NCBI RefSeq assembly: GCF_022344005.1
Contig: NZ_CP092190.1
Span: 2,495,001-2,559,000 of the forward strand
DNA from: Deinococcus sp. KNUC1210
GTDB lineage: Bacteria; Deinococcota; Deinococci; Deinococcales; Deinococcaceae
Length of the DNA: 64,000 bases
Direction: 5' to 3'
Shown: piece by piece, positions 35,991 to 45,671 of the stretch
How the letters are laid out: every line of letters begins with the position of its first letter
How positions within the stretch are numbered: the first letter of the stretch is position 1
Translations under genes and position numbers: made by a program
Notes under the pieces: generated by a model
Databases searched by the model: none
What the model saw: the letters and a program-made list of their open reading frames with translations, nothing else
Told to the model about the DNA's origin: nothing

Positions 35991-36158
35991 GGCGAATACT
36001 CAGCTTGGAGCAAGAATCTGAGTTTGTGTTCCGGGACGACCGCGCCTCTACCGACTTGGGCTACCCCGCCGAAGCTGGTGGCGGGAGCAGGACTCGAACC
36101 TGCACTGAACGGTCATTCCCTGTAAGACTGAAGCTGAACTTCAGCTTGGTACTCCGCC
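35991..36158 (-). ncRNA. Circularly permuted tRNA-like RNA, unit A
   Basis: The 3' half comes first on the - strand: GACCG (36114-36110, anticodon stem), T-arm GCAGG-TTCGAGT-CCTGC (36103-36087), acceptor TCCCGCC (36086-36080), A, CCA (36078-36076). After only GCTTC, the 5' half follows: acceptor GGCGGGG (36070-36064), TA, D-arm from GCCC with loop AAGTCGGTAG and AGGC (36061-36044), G, and CGGTC (36042-36038). Acceptor pairs 7 of 7 (one G-U), anticodon stem 5 of 5. Outer helix GGCGGAGTAC (36158-36149) pairs with GTATTCGCC (35999-35991) with one bulged G, and TCAGCTT/AAGCTGA adds a second helix. The anticodon would form only after cutting and joining (GTCC plus AAT gives CCA, or GTCCC plus AT gives CCC). 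May instead be a Y-type RNA. Confidence 0.62.
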
Positions 36159-36162
36159 CGGA

Positions 36163-36168
36163 AGTCTA
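36163..36168 (-). promoter_or_regulatory. -10 element for the permuted tRNA-like array
   Basis: TAGACT on the - strand fits the TANNNT consensus seen before many genes here. A start six to eight bases downstream falls on the first bases of unit A's outer helix. No clear -35 is seen. Confidence 0.5.
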
Positions 36169-36224
36169 GCGGGTGCCCGGCGGCGGCACATCGGCAAGGT
36201 GGCGTATCGGAGGTCAGCCAGAAA

Positions 36225-36247
36225 AAACCCCCGCACGGAGCGGGGAT
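36225..36247 (-). terminator. Intrinsic terminator of the gene at 36283-37017
   Basis: CCCCG/CGGGG stem with a seven-base loop, followed on the - strand by six Ts. It isolates the tRNA-like array from the gene upstream. Confidence 0.75.
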
Positions 36248-36282
36248 CGTCTTTTCGGGGGTCAGGCTTCCAGCCGGTAGCC

Positions 36283-37017
36283 TCAGGCTTCCAGCAGATA
36301 GCCGAACAGCCGCTCTCCGACCTTCTGGTCACTGACCTCCAGCGCGTTGGCCTCTTCACGGGCGAACTTGACCGCCTGTTGCAGTTTCTGCACGCGCTCC
36401 AGCAGCTCGTTCACACGCTGGGCAGGCAGTGCGCCCGAAAATTTCAGGGTGCGCCAGTAGCCCACCGTCACGTCTTCGTAGTACACCTCGACCTGCGCCG
36501 GGTGCTTCTCGGTGGCCTCGGCTTTGACGTGGTTGCGCGGAATCTTCTTCGTGCGGACCGTCTGCACGGGGTCGGTGGCGTAGGCGTCGGCGCTGGGGTC
36601 GAACTGCCACGACTCGGAGGCGTCGAGCACCGGCAGTTTGCGAACGAAGGTGTACAGGTCGGTCAGCTGCTTTTCCAGAAACAGCAGGTAGCTGACCGGC
36701 ACGCCCCGCAGCAGCACCCGTTCCCCGATCACGATGTCGGCTTTGGCCTCGCAGTTGGCCCAGTCCTTGGTGGCTGTCACATCGAACAGGTTGCCCATGA
36801 TCTGGGCGGTGCGCCGCACGATGTCCTCGGCTTTGGCCTGCACGCGGGTCGATTCGGGCGGCAGCGTCTCGCCCTCCTCGTCTTTGGGGCGGTAGGTACG
36901 CGAGATCCCCGCCAGCAGCGCAGGCTTTTGCAGCGCGTGATGCGCCTCGGTGAGTTCCTGAAACGAGCGGCTCTTGACCGATTTTTCGACGGCAATAATC
37001 TGATTGAGTTTGGGCAT
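36283..37017 (-). CDS. Conserved protein of unknown function (DUF7873-like)
   Basis: The start is ATG 37017, with GGAAGGAA upstream. The 244-residue soluble protein begins MPKLNQIIAVEKSVK and has long, strikingly conserved stretches (LTEAHHALQKPALLAGISRTY; VPVSYLLFLEKQLTDLYTF; ATEKHPAQVEVYYED; VGYWRTLKFSGALP) that I recognise from near-identical actinobacterial proteins. The C-terminal helix is charged (RVQKLQQAVKFAREEANALE). No enzymatic motif is visible. Such strong conservation across phyla suggests a conserved partner or mobile spread. Function unknown. Confidence 0.82.
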   Translation of the reverse strand: MPKLNQIIAVEKSVKSRSFQELTEAHHALQKPALLAGISRTYRPKDEEGETLPPESTRVQAKAEDIVRRTAQIMGNLFDVTATKDWANCEAKADIVIGERVLLRGVPVSYLLFLEKQLTDLYTFVRKLPVLDASESWQFDPSADAYATDPVQTVRTKKIPRNHVKAEATEKHPAQVEVYYEDVTVGYWRTLKFSGALPAQRVNELLERVQKLQQAVKFAREEANALEVSDQKVGERLFGYLLEA

Positions 37018-37190
37018 GACGGTTCCTTCCTGAAGTTTAAATTTGTGCCGAACTTCAAAGGCAGCCGGCGACAACTGCACTCTAGGCGCGACGTTCAGAA
37101 GACCGCATCGGAATCATGGCCTACGCCAGATGGTCAATGAACACGCCCCAGCCTTTTCAGGGGCCGGGGCGCTGTGTTGAAGAGGTAGGC

Positions 37191-38477
37191 TTATTTCTCG
37201 GTGTTCAGAACCCGCTCGAACGCCTCGACCACGCGGTCGATCTGCTCTCTGGAGATGGTCAGCGGGGGCAGGAAGCGCACCACCAGCGGCGTCGCCTGAA
37301 GCGTCAGGATGGCCTCTTCGTGCTCCATCGCAGCGATGTAGGGAGCGCTCTTTTCCTTCAGCTCCACGCCGATCATCAGGCCCAGGCCGCGCACTTCGCG
37401 GATCTTGCTCGACTTGATGGCCCGCAGCTTCTCCATGAAATATGCGCCCTTGTCGGCGGCCTGCTTCGCCAGTTCCTCACGCTTCATGAAGCGGATAGCT
37501 GCCACGCCCGCCGCCATCGCCAGCGGATTGCCGCCGAAGGTCGTGCCGTGACCGCCCGCGGGCATCTTGTCGGCAACCTCGGCGCTCATGGCAAAGGCTC
37601 CGATGGGCACGCCGCCCGCCATCGCCTTGGCGAGCGTCATGCCGTCGGGCACCACCTGACACTGCTCATCGACCTTGCAGCCGCAGCGGATACCGTCGGC
37701 GTTCTGGCACTGCTCGGCGCAGAAATGCTCGGTGGCGAACATCTTTCCGGTGCGGCAGAAGCCCGTCTGAATCTCGTCCATGATCAGCAGGGCACCCTTT
37801 TCGCGGGTCAGGCGGCGGGCCTCGCGCACGAATTCGGCGGTGCCGGGGCGCACGCCACCTTCACCCTGCACGGGTTCCATGATGACGGCAGCCACGTCGT
37901 CGGTGATGGCGGCCCGCAGTTCCTCGATGTTGCCGTACTGCACGAAGGTCACGTGCTCGTTGTCCACGGCAGCGCCGAAGGGTTCGCGGTACTTGGGTTC
38001 CCAGGTCAGGGCCAGTGCGCCCAGCGTGCGCCCGGAAAAGCCGCGCTTCATGCTCACGAAGCGGGTGCGCCCGGTGGCGGTGATGGCGAATTTCTTGGCC
38101 GCTTCGACGGCCTCGGTGCCGCTGTTGCACAGAAACACGCGGTCCAGTCCCTGCGGCAGCACGCTGACCAGCTCTTCCAGAAACTCGGCTCGCTTGTCGT
38201 TGGGGAGCGTCTGCGGCATCACGATCAGGTTTCCGGCCTGCTCGCGGATGGCCGCCACCACGTCGGGGTTGCTGTGGCCCACGTTGGCGACGCCGTAGCC
38301 CGCCACGCAGTCGATGTATTCGCGCCCGGTGCTGTCCCAGACGGTGGCACCCTCGGCGCGGGTCATGACCACCTGATGCTTGTGGTACACGCCGCTGTCG
38401 TAGCGCTGCTCCAGCTCCAGCCAGTTCTGCGGGGCCTCGTGCTGATCGGTGGTCTTGGGTTGGTCGGTGGTGGTCAT
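37191..38477 (-). CDS. Class III (acetylornithine/ornithine-type) aminotransferase with Cys-rich insertion
   Basis: ATG 38477 has AGGAGAA upstream. The 428-residue PLP enzyme shows [52 protein letters not shown] and the PLP lysine in [15 protein letters not shown]. It belongs to the ArgD/LysJ/GabT group; exact substrate uncertain. Between KMFATEHF and [11 protein letters not shown] there is an insertion of about 22 residues with five to six Cys ([21 protein letters not shown]). Most relatives go directly from EH to VPD here. No arg or lys genes adjoin. Confidence 0.87.
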   Translation of the reverse strand: MTTTDQPKTTDQHEAPQNWLELEQRYDSGVYHKHQVVMTRAEGATVWDSTGREYIDCVAGYGVANVGHSNPDVVAAIREQAGNLIVMPQTLPNDKRAEFLEELVSVLPQGLDRVFLCNSGTEAVEAAKKFAITATGRTRFVSMKRGFSGRTLGALALTWEPKYREPFGAAVDNEHVTFVQYGNIEELRAAITDDVAAVIMEPVQGEGGVRPGTAEFVREARRLTREKGALLIMDEIQTGFCRTGKMFATEHFCAEQCQNADGIRCGCKVDEQCQVVPDGMTLAKAMAGGVPIGAFAMSAEVADKMPAGGHGTTFGGNPLAMAAGVAAIRFMKREELAKQAADKGAYFMEKLRAIKSSKIREVRGLGLMIGVELKEKSAPYIAAMEHEEAILTLQATPLVVRFLPPLTISREQIDRVVEAFERVLNTEK

Positions 38478-38608
38478 GGGTTCTCCTGTTCGGCGCTGCG
38501 GCCAGATCTGTAGAGGGGCGGTGAAGGGCAGAGGGGGCCGGGCCGATGCTGCTTCCAGTGTAGGGGAAGGCGGCGAGCGAAGATGCAAGGACGGTTCCTG
38601 AAGAGTGC

Positions 38609-39070
38609 TCAGGAAAGCGGCAGCAGGTAGGTGTAAAACCCCTCGTCGCGCTGCCAACCGTGCGCCTCGTAGGTCGCCTGGGCCGCCAGATTGTCGGTCG
38701 CGGTGCTCAGCATCAGCCGGGCCGCGCCCGTTTCGAGGCCATGCTGCCGGGCCGCGTTCAGCAGGGCCGTACTCACGCCTCTGCGCCGCGCTTCCTCCGC
38801 CACATACAGATCATTCAGCAGCCAGATCCGCCGCATTCCCACCGAGCTGAAGAGCGGATAGAGCTGGGTGAATCCGGCGGGTCTGCCGTCCAGCTCTGCC
38901 AGGAAGATCACCGACTCTTCCCGCGCAAGCCGTTCGGACAGAAAAGCCTGAGCTGCCTGCACGTCGCTCGGCTGGCCGTAAAACTGGCGGTAGGCATCGA
39001 AGAGGGGAACGGTGAGCGGCAGATCTTCGGCGGCGACGCGGCGAAGAGTCAGAGCATCTGAAATGGTCAA
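38609..39070 (-). CDS. GNAT-family N-acetyltransferase
   Basis: The start is set at TTG 39070, because AGGAGG lies six bases upstream, within an in-frame extension to ATG 39094. The 153-residue protein shows [37 protein letters not shown] and the acetyl-CoA loop [20 protein letters not shown], then [20 protein letters not shown]. It transfers acetyl groups to an unknown amine. A strong promoter lies upstream. Confidence 0.87.
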   Translation of the reverse strand: MTISDALTLRRVAAEDLPLTVPLFDAYRQFYGQPSDVQAAQAFLSERLAREESVIFLAELDGRPAGFTQLYPLFSSVGMRRIWLLNDLYVAEEARRRGVSTALLNAARQHGLETGAARLMLSTATDNLAAQATYEAHGWQRDEGFYTYLLPLS

Positions 39071-39137
39071 GAAAGCCTCCTGTACAGCGGCCACGCAGAC
39101 GGCACCGAGCCGGGCTGGAGGCGCTGCTCTGCCAGAA

Positions 39138-39166
39138 AGTATGCGATTGAAAAACTAATCTGTCAA
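39138..39166 (-). promoter_or_regulatory. Sigma-70-type promoter for the GNAT gene
   Basis: On the - strand TTGACA (39166-39161), a 17-base spacer and CATACT (39143-39138). The spacer and flanks are AT-rich and also contain an inverted repeat TTGAAAA/TTTTCAA (39147-39177) that could be an operator. Confidence 0.65.
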
Positions 39167-39252
39167 ATACTTTTCAAATAGAAGGAAGATGGCCTGACGC
39201 TTAGAACTCTGTGCGCGGCAGGCGGTCAGCCTTCTGGCGGTAGTGTAAGCAG

Positions 39253-39624
39253 ATGAACGCCCATCAGGTTCCTTTTGCTGCTGCACTGGACGCCCTGAGC
39301 GCACAGCAGCGCTTTGCCGAAGTGTTTGTGCGCGGCTCCTTGAAGGTCGAGCTGTACGCGCCCAGAGGCACCGATCCGCAGACGCCGCACCTTCATGACG
39401 AGGTGTACATCGTGCAGCAGGGCAGCGGCACGTATATGTGTGCAGGCGATCACCAGCGCTTTGGCCCCGGCGACCTGCTGTTTGCGGCGGCGGGTGCCGA
39501 ACACCGTTTCCTTGAGTTCACCGACGATCTGGCGGTCTGGGTGGTGTTCTATGGCCCAGACGGCGGCGAGCGGGCAAGCAGCCGCACCGTCATGGGACAA
39601 ACCCACCACGAGGCGCAGCCTTGA
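39253..39624 (+). CDS. Cupin-domain protein
   Basis: A 123-residue single cupin: PQTPHLHDEVYIVQQGSGTY (HxH and E metal ligands) and FGPGDLLFAAAGAEHRFLEF (second motif His). Metal binding and a small-molecule role are likely, but there is no specific clue to substrate. TAGTGT (39241-39246) lies exactly six bases before ATG 39253, so it is leaderless. Its stop overlaps the following GNAT start (TTGA). Confidence 0.88.
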   Translation: MNAHQVPFAAALDALSAQQRFAEVFVRGSLKVELYAPRGTDPQTPHLHDEVYIVQQGSGTYMCAGDHQRFGPGDLLFAAAGAEHRFLEFTDDLAVWVVFYGPDGGERASSRTVMGQTHHEAQP

Positions 39625-40073
39625 ACGCCGACATCCGGGAGGTGAGCGGCTCCGAAGTGGCGTCGGTGTACGCCGCGATGCACGAGCTGCGCGGCCACCG
39701 CCCCCCGCTGGCGTCGGCCCAGCACTTTGCCGACTGGGTGGCCGCCCGCTCGGACGAGGGCTACCGGCTGGCAGGCGCGTTTGTGGCAGGCGAACCCGAA
39801 GCTGCCGCCGTGGTGGGCTTTCGCCCGATGACGCTGCTGTACGCGGGCCGCACGCTCTACATCGACGATCTGAGTACGCGGGCGGCTTACCGGGGGCTGG
39901 GGCTGGGCCGGGCGCTGCTGGCCTGGGTCGAAGCCGAGGCGCGGCGGCTGGGCTGCGAGGAACTGCATCTCGATTCGGGCGTGCAGCGTTTTCCCGCGCA
40001 CCGCCTGTACCTGAAGTACGGGTTCGATATCGGCGCACACCATTTCGGCAAGGCGCTGAAGGAGACGCCTTGA
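39621..40073 (+). CDS. GNAT-family N-acetyltransferase
   Basis: A 150-residue acetyltransferase starting TTG 39621 (TTGA overlap). It has the core LYIDDLSTRAAYRGLGLGRALLAWVE (acetyl-CoA loop R-G-L-G-x-G-R-A) and the C-terminal ELHLDSGVQRFPAHRLYLKYGF. Coupled between the cupin and the flavin-oxidoreductase-like gene, so the three are probably co-translated. Acceptor unknown. Confidence 0.88.
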   Translation: MNADIREVSGSEVASVYAAMHELRGHRPPLASAQHFADWVAARSDEGYRLAGAFVAGEPEAAAVVGFRPMTLLYAGRTLYIDDLSTRAAYRGLGLGRALLAWVEAEARRLGCEELHLDSGVQRFPAHRLYLKYGFDIGAHHFGKALKETP

Positions 40074-40642
40074 GCTACTACGACCCTGCCCGCCGCGACC
40101 CGACCATCAGCCGCAGGCCCGGCAATCGCCGCGACGATGCCTGGATTCGCGCCCTGCTCGCCCGCGTTCCGGTGTGCCGCGTGGCGACCCGCTGGAACGA
40201 CACCCCGTTCATCAATCCGACCAGCTTCGTCTACCGCCCGGAGCACAGCGACATCGTGTTTCATTCCAATCTGGCGGGCCGCATGCGGGCCAATGCCGAG
40301 CGCCATCAGGAAATGGGCGAGCAGGTGTGCTTCGAGGCCTCTGAAATCGGGGCACTGCTGCCGAGTAACGATCCGCTGGAACTGTCGATGCAGTACCGCA
40401 GCGTCATCGCCTTCGGGGTGCTCGAACTGCTGGAAGACGGCGCGGCCCGCAGCGCTCTGGAAGACCTGAGCCGCAAATATTTTCCGCAGCTGCGCCCCGG
40501 CACCGAGATGCGCCCGATCTCCGAGAACGATCTGGTGCGGACGAGCGTCTACCGCATTCATTCGCTGCGCTGGAGCGGCAAGGAGAACTGGGAAGAGCAG
40601 GCGATTCAGAGCGAGGAGTGGCCGCCACTGGCACAGCTCTGA
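40070..40642 (+). CDS. Pyridoxamine-5'-phosphate-oxidase-family (split-barrel flavin) protein
   Basis: The 190-residue protein starts at TTG 40070 (TTGA overlap with GNAT). It has the FMN-binding split-barrel pattern: LLARVPVCRVATRWNDTPFINPTSFVY, IVFHSNLAGRMRANAERH, and QYRSVIAFGVLELLEDG. It is close to the Nim-like/PNPOx-related group. The substrate is unknown. Last gene of the small operon; nothing notable follows before the polA promoter. Confidence 0.82.
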   Translation: MSYYDPARRDPTISRRPGNRRDDAWIRALLARVPVCRVATRWNDTPFINPTSFVYRPEHSDIVFHSNLAGRMRANAERHQEMGEQVCFEASEIGALLPSNDPLELSMQYRSVIAFGVLELLEDGAARSALEDLSRKYFPQLRPGTEMRPISENDLVRTSVYRIHSLRWSGKENWEEQAIQSEEWPPLAQL

Positions 40643-40768
40643 GCTGGGAACAACCCGAGATTCGCTCGGCTTACCCCCGCCGCCGACACGGACGCCCTGG
40701 CTGTTTCCTGTAGCTCAAATCCTAAATCTCCTTCTCCTATTCTGCCTCCAACCTAAGCCGTCACGCGC

Positions 40769-40774
40769 TAGAAT
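40769..40774 (+). promoter_or_regulatory. Leaderless -10 element of polA
   Basis: TAGAAT, six bases before ATG 40781, so transcription would begin at the start codon. Confidence 0.65.
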
Positions 40775-40780
40775 GCGGTC

Positions 40781-43448
40781 ATGACGGCTTCTGCCACGCC
40801 CACCACCATCGTCCTCATCGACGGACACGCGCTGGCGTTCCGGTCGTATTTCTCGATGCAGGGCAAGACCTTCAGCAACGCGGGCGGCGAGAATACCCAC
40901 GCCATCCACATCTTCATGAAAACGCTGGTGCGGTTCCTGAAGGTGCCGACCAATCAGGTGATCGTGCTGTTCGATCCGCCGGTCAAAACCTTTCGCCACG
41001 AGCAGTTCGACGGCTACAAGGCGGGCCGCGCCGATATTCCCGCCGACCTGCCCGGGCAGATCAACCGCATCCGCGAACTCGTGGACGCGATGGGCATTCC
41101 GCGTCTGGAGGTGCCCGGCTACGAGGCCGACGACGTGGTGGGCACCCTGAGCGTGATGGCGGCCAAACAGGGTCACCCGGTCCGTATCTTGACGAGTGAC
41201 CGTGACAGTTATCAGTTGCTGCACGGTGATATCCGCGTCATCTCCAGCGACTTCGCACTGATCGGCCCCGATGAGGTGCGCGAGAAGTACGGTGTCAGTG
41301 TCGAACAGTGGGTCGATTACCGCTCGCTGACCGGTGACAGCAGCGACAACATTCCCGGCGCGAAGGGCATCGGCCCCAAAACGGCGGCCAAACTCCTTCA
41401 GGATTACGGCACGCTCGACACCATTCTGGAAAAGGCGCAGGACGGCACGCTGGAACCGAAATCGGCGCGGGAAAAGATTCTGGCGAGTCTGGACAACGTG
41501 AACTTCAGCCGTCAGCTGTCGTGCATCGTGACCGACCTGCCGCTGGAAGTCGAACTGGGCGTGGGCCGCATGCCCGGCGACCCGGCACGGCTCGACGCCC
41601 TGCTGACCGAGCTGGAACTGGGCAGTCTGCGCCGCGATCTGCTGGCGCTGGAAGGAGGAGCAGCGAAAGGCCCGGCCGGAGCAGGCCCCGGTGCCGACGC
41701 GCCCGCCAGCTTCCTGACGCCCCCGCAGGCCGAGTGGCGCACCCCCGGCGAGGGCGAAGTATGGGGCTACGTGCTCTCGCGGGAAGACGACCTGACCGCC
41801 GAACTGCTCGACGCGGCCACCTTCGACGGTGAGGTGGTGCGGGTGGCCCCGGTGACGCTGCCAGAAGTGAAAGCGGCGCCGGAAGGCCTGGGGCTGGGAA
41901 CGCCCGGCACCGGTAAAGCCCCGAAGACGCCCAGAGCGCCCAAAGCTCCTGTCGGGCACGTCGAGGAGGCTGAATTCATCGGGCAGCGCGAGGTGAAGGC
42001 GGCGGGAGCCAAGGCGCTCGCCACCCACCTGAACGTGCGCGGACTGGGGCAGGTCGTCCCCGGCGACGATCCGTTGCTGATGGCATATCTGCTCGACCCC
42101 GCCACCACCTCGATGACCCTGGCCTCCGAGAAGTTCCTGAATGTGGCGTGGCCCGACGACGCTGCCACCCGCGCCGCGATCACGGCGGAACTGCTGCACC
42201 GCCTTCCTGCCGAACTCGATGACGCCCGCAAGCGCCTGTACGACGACATCGAACGCCCGCTGGCGAAGGTGCTGGCCCGCATGGAAGTGCGCGGCATTCG
42301 GCTCGATTCCGAGTATCTGCGCGGCCTGGGCCTTTCGACCGGGGCCAGAATGCAGGCGCTGGAGCAGGAAATCTATGCCCACGCGGGCCACGAATTCTCG
42401 GTGTCGTCGCGCGATCAGCTCGAAAAGGTGCTGTACGACGAACTGGGACTGGCGAGCGGGAAAAAGACCAAGCTGACCGGGAAACGCAGCACGGCGGTTT
42501 CGGCGCTGGAGCCGCTCAGAGACGAGCACCCGATTATTCCGGTGCTGCTGGAATACCGCGAACTCAGCAAACTCAAGGGCACGTATCTCGACCCGTTGCC
42601 TGCGCTGGTCAATCCGCGCACCGGGCGACTGCACACCACCTTTGCCCAGGCGAGCGTGGCGACGGGCCGCCTCAGCAGCCTGAATCCCAACCTCCAGAAC
42701 ATCCCGATCCGCAGCGCCGTGGGACGTGAACTTCGCAAGGGCTTCATCGCGGACCCCGGGTTTCAGCTCATCAGCGCCGACTATTCGCAGATCGAACTGC
42801 GGCTGCTGGCCCACATCGCAGACGATGATCTGATGCAGCAGGCGTTCGTGTCGGGCGCAGACATTCACCGCCGCACCGCGTCGCAGGTGCTGGGCGTGAT
42901 GGAAGAGCTGGTGACGGTGGAGCAGCGCCGCGCTGCCAAAACGGTGAATTTCGGTGTGCTGTACGGCATGAGTGCCCACCGACTCAGCAACGATCTGGGC
43001 ATTCCCTATGCCGATGCCAGCGGCTTTATCGAGCGCTATTTCGCCACGTACCCCGGCATTCGCGGGTATATCGAGCGTACCCTGGCGTTCGGACGTGAAC
43101 ACGGCTACGTCGAAACGCTGTTCGGGCGGCGGCGCTACGTGCCGGAACTGAGCAGCAGCAACCGCAACGTGCGCGAGGCGGGCGAGCGGGTGGCCTACAA
43201 CATGCCGATTCAGGGCACCGCCGCCGACATCATCAAGCTGGCGATGGTACGCCTCGATCAGCCGCTGGAAGAACTGGGCGCACGTATGCTGCTTCAGGTT
43301 CACGAACGAACTGCTGGTGGAAGCGCCCGAAGACCGTGCCGAAGAGGTGGCGGCGCTGGTGCAGACCATGATGCAGGACGCCATGACGCTGAAGGTGCCG
43401 CTGAATGTGGAAGTGGGCGTGGGGCCAAACTGGTTCGATACGAAGTAG
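40781..43448 (+). CDS. polA: DNA polymerase I, frame broken at motif C
   Basis: An 888-residue Pol I if one extra A at 43305-43306 is removed. Residues 1-290 are the 5' nuclease ([20 protein letters not shown]; helix-hairpin [17 protein letters not shown]). The middle domain lacks 3'-5' exonuclease carboxylates and holds a Lys/Pro linker. The polymerase part has motif A ([13 protein letters not shown], about residue 666), motif B ([14 protein letters not shown]), then [14 protein letters not shown]. The frame breaks at QVHDE, the motif C catalytic Asp. The correct frame resumes as [14 protein letters not shown] and ends WFDTK. As printed the frame runs on into upp. TAGAAT is six bases before ATG 40781. 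Confidence 0.9.
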
Positions 43449-43489
43449 GGGCGGAGCGCTCATGGCTCATAGCCAGGAGCCACTTTCGC

Positions 43490-43495
43490 TACACT
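43490..43495 (+). promoter_or_regulatory. Leaderless -10 element of upp
   Basis: TACACT, six bases before ATG 43502. Confidence 0.6.
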
Positions 43496-43501
43496 TCCCC
43501 C

Positions 43502-44152
43502 ATGTCCCCCGAAGCTGCCCCCACCCGCAAACTGACCGCCCCGCAACACCCCTTACTCATGCACAAGCTCTCGCTGATGCGCGATATCCGCACGGGCGTC
43601 AAGGAATTCCGCGAACTGGCCGCAGAAGTGAGCCTGCTGCTGGCCTATGAGGCGATGCGCGACCTGGAAACCGCGCCTGAAACCCTGAGCACCCCGCTCG
43701 CCACCGCCGAATTTCCGATGCTCAGCGGCAAGAAGCTGGCGCTGGTGGCGATTCTGCGGGCGGGCCTGATCATGACCGAGAGCATGGTGCGCCTGATTCC
43801 GGCGGCGAAGGTGGGGCATATCGGCCTGTACCGCGACCCGGTCACGCTGGAGCCGGTGGCGTATTACTCCAAGCTGCCGCAGGACATCTCCGAGCGCCGC
43901 GTGTTCCTGACCGATCCGATGCTGGCGACGGGCGGTTCTGCGGTGGCGGCCATCGATACGCTCAAGGCGGCGGGCGCACAGAGCATCAAACTGATGACCA
44001 TTCTGAGCGTGCCGGAAGGCATCAAGCGTGTTCACGACGCCCACCCGGATGTCGAGATCGTGACGGCAGCCATCGACGACGGACTGAACGATCACGGCTA
44101 CATCGTGCCGGGCCTGGGCGACGCGGGCGACAGGATCTACGGAACGAAATAG
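43502..44152 (+). CDS. upp: Uracil phosphoribosyltransferase
   Basis: A 216-residue enzyme converting uracil and PRPP to UMP. It has [13 protein letters not shown] at the N-terminus, [15 protein letters not shown], the PRPP loop [19 protein letters not shown] and the C-terminal uracil-binding [17 protein letters not shown]. The start ATG 43502 is supported by the leaderless -10 element. In the sequence as given it is in frame with the shifted polA, which I regard as an artefact. Confidence 0.95.
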   Translation: MSPEAAPTRKLTAPQHPLLMHKLSLMRDIRTGVKEFRELAAEVSLLLAYEAMRDLETAPETLSTPLATAEFPMLSGKKLALVAILRAGLIMTESMVRLIPAAKVGHIGLYRDPVTLEPVAYYSKLPQDISERRVFLTDPMLATGGSAVAAIDTLKAAGAQSIKLMTILSVPEGIKRVHDAHPDVEIVTAAIDDGLNDHGYIVPGLGDAGDRIYGTK

Positions 44153-44184
44153 AGCCCTAGCCCCGCGCTGCCCTAGACCTTTTC

Positions 44185-44214
44185 TTGCGGTTCCTCACAC
44201 GGGCGTCGTACACT
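44185..44214 (+). promoter_or_regulatory. Promoter of the MsmK-type ATPase gene
   Basis: TTGCGG (44185-44190), an 18-base spacer and TACACT (44209-44214), leaving a leader of about 95 bases. Confidence 0.55.
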
Positions 44215-44317
44215 GGCACTGTCCGCAAGGCCCTAAAATTCGCATTCGCCCTCTCGTCACGCACCCCAATTGCCCGAGGAAACTCACGGGTAAGAGCCGG
44301 GGAAAGGTAGGCACATC

Positions 44318-45487
<1,170 letters not shown>

Positions 45488-45503
45488 ACCGAGCACTCAG
45501 CAG

Positions 45504-45541
45504 GTGGGGCGGGCAGCTTTCGGGTTGCCTGCCCCACTTCT
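45504..45541 (+). terminator. Intrinsic terminator after the ATPase gene
   Basis: An 11-bp stem beginning GTGGGGCGGGC (one G-T pair), 12-base loop, then TTCTGTT. Confidence 0.7.
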
Positions 45542-45671
45542 GTTGCTGCCTGCTTCGCGGTCGCCTGAGGACATCTGTTCACAGTTCTCATGAAGCTGGA
45601 TTGCCGCCGCCCGCTGCATCGGCTAGATTGTTCCGAGTTCATTCCACGTTTATGCACCCCGGAGGTTTCCC

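Noticed and set aside
35917..36070. A linear tRNA from GGCGGGG to the second CCA
   Set aside because: The 5' acceptor does not pair with CCGCTCC and the body would be about 150 bases; no group I intron core is seen.
36076..36158. A normal linear tRNA from GGCGGAG to CCA
   Set aside because: The acceptor strands mismatch near the end (A-C at the sixth pair), no D-arm is present, and no 7-base anticodon loop with T33 can be placed. The permuted reading pairs far better.
37116..38513. Long + strand ORF opposite the aminotransferase
   Set aside because: His/Gly-rich translation typical of the antisense of a GC-rich gene; no conserved motif and no start signals.
40715..43384. 889-codon - strand ORF opposite polA
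   Set aside because: An antisense shadow of polA with arginine/histidine/glutamine-rich non-conserved sequence.
40781..44152. A genuine PolA-Upp fusion protein
   Set aside because: The frame between motif C and upp gives non-conserved sequence, while the -1 corrected frame gives a perfect Pol I end and upp has its own promoter and start.
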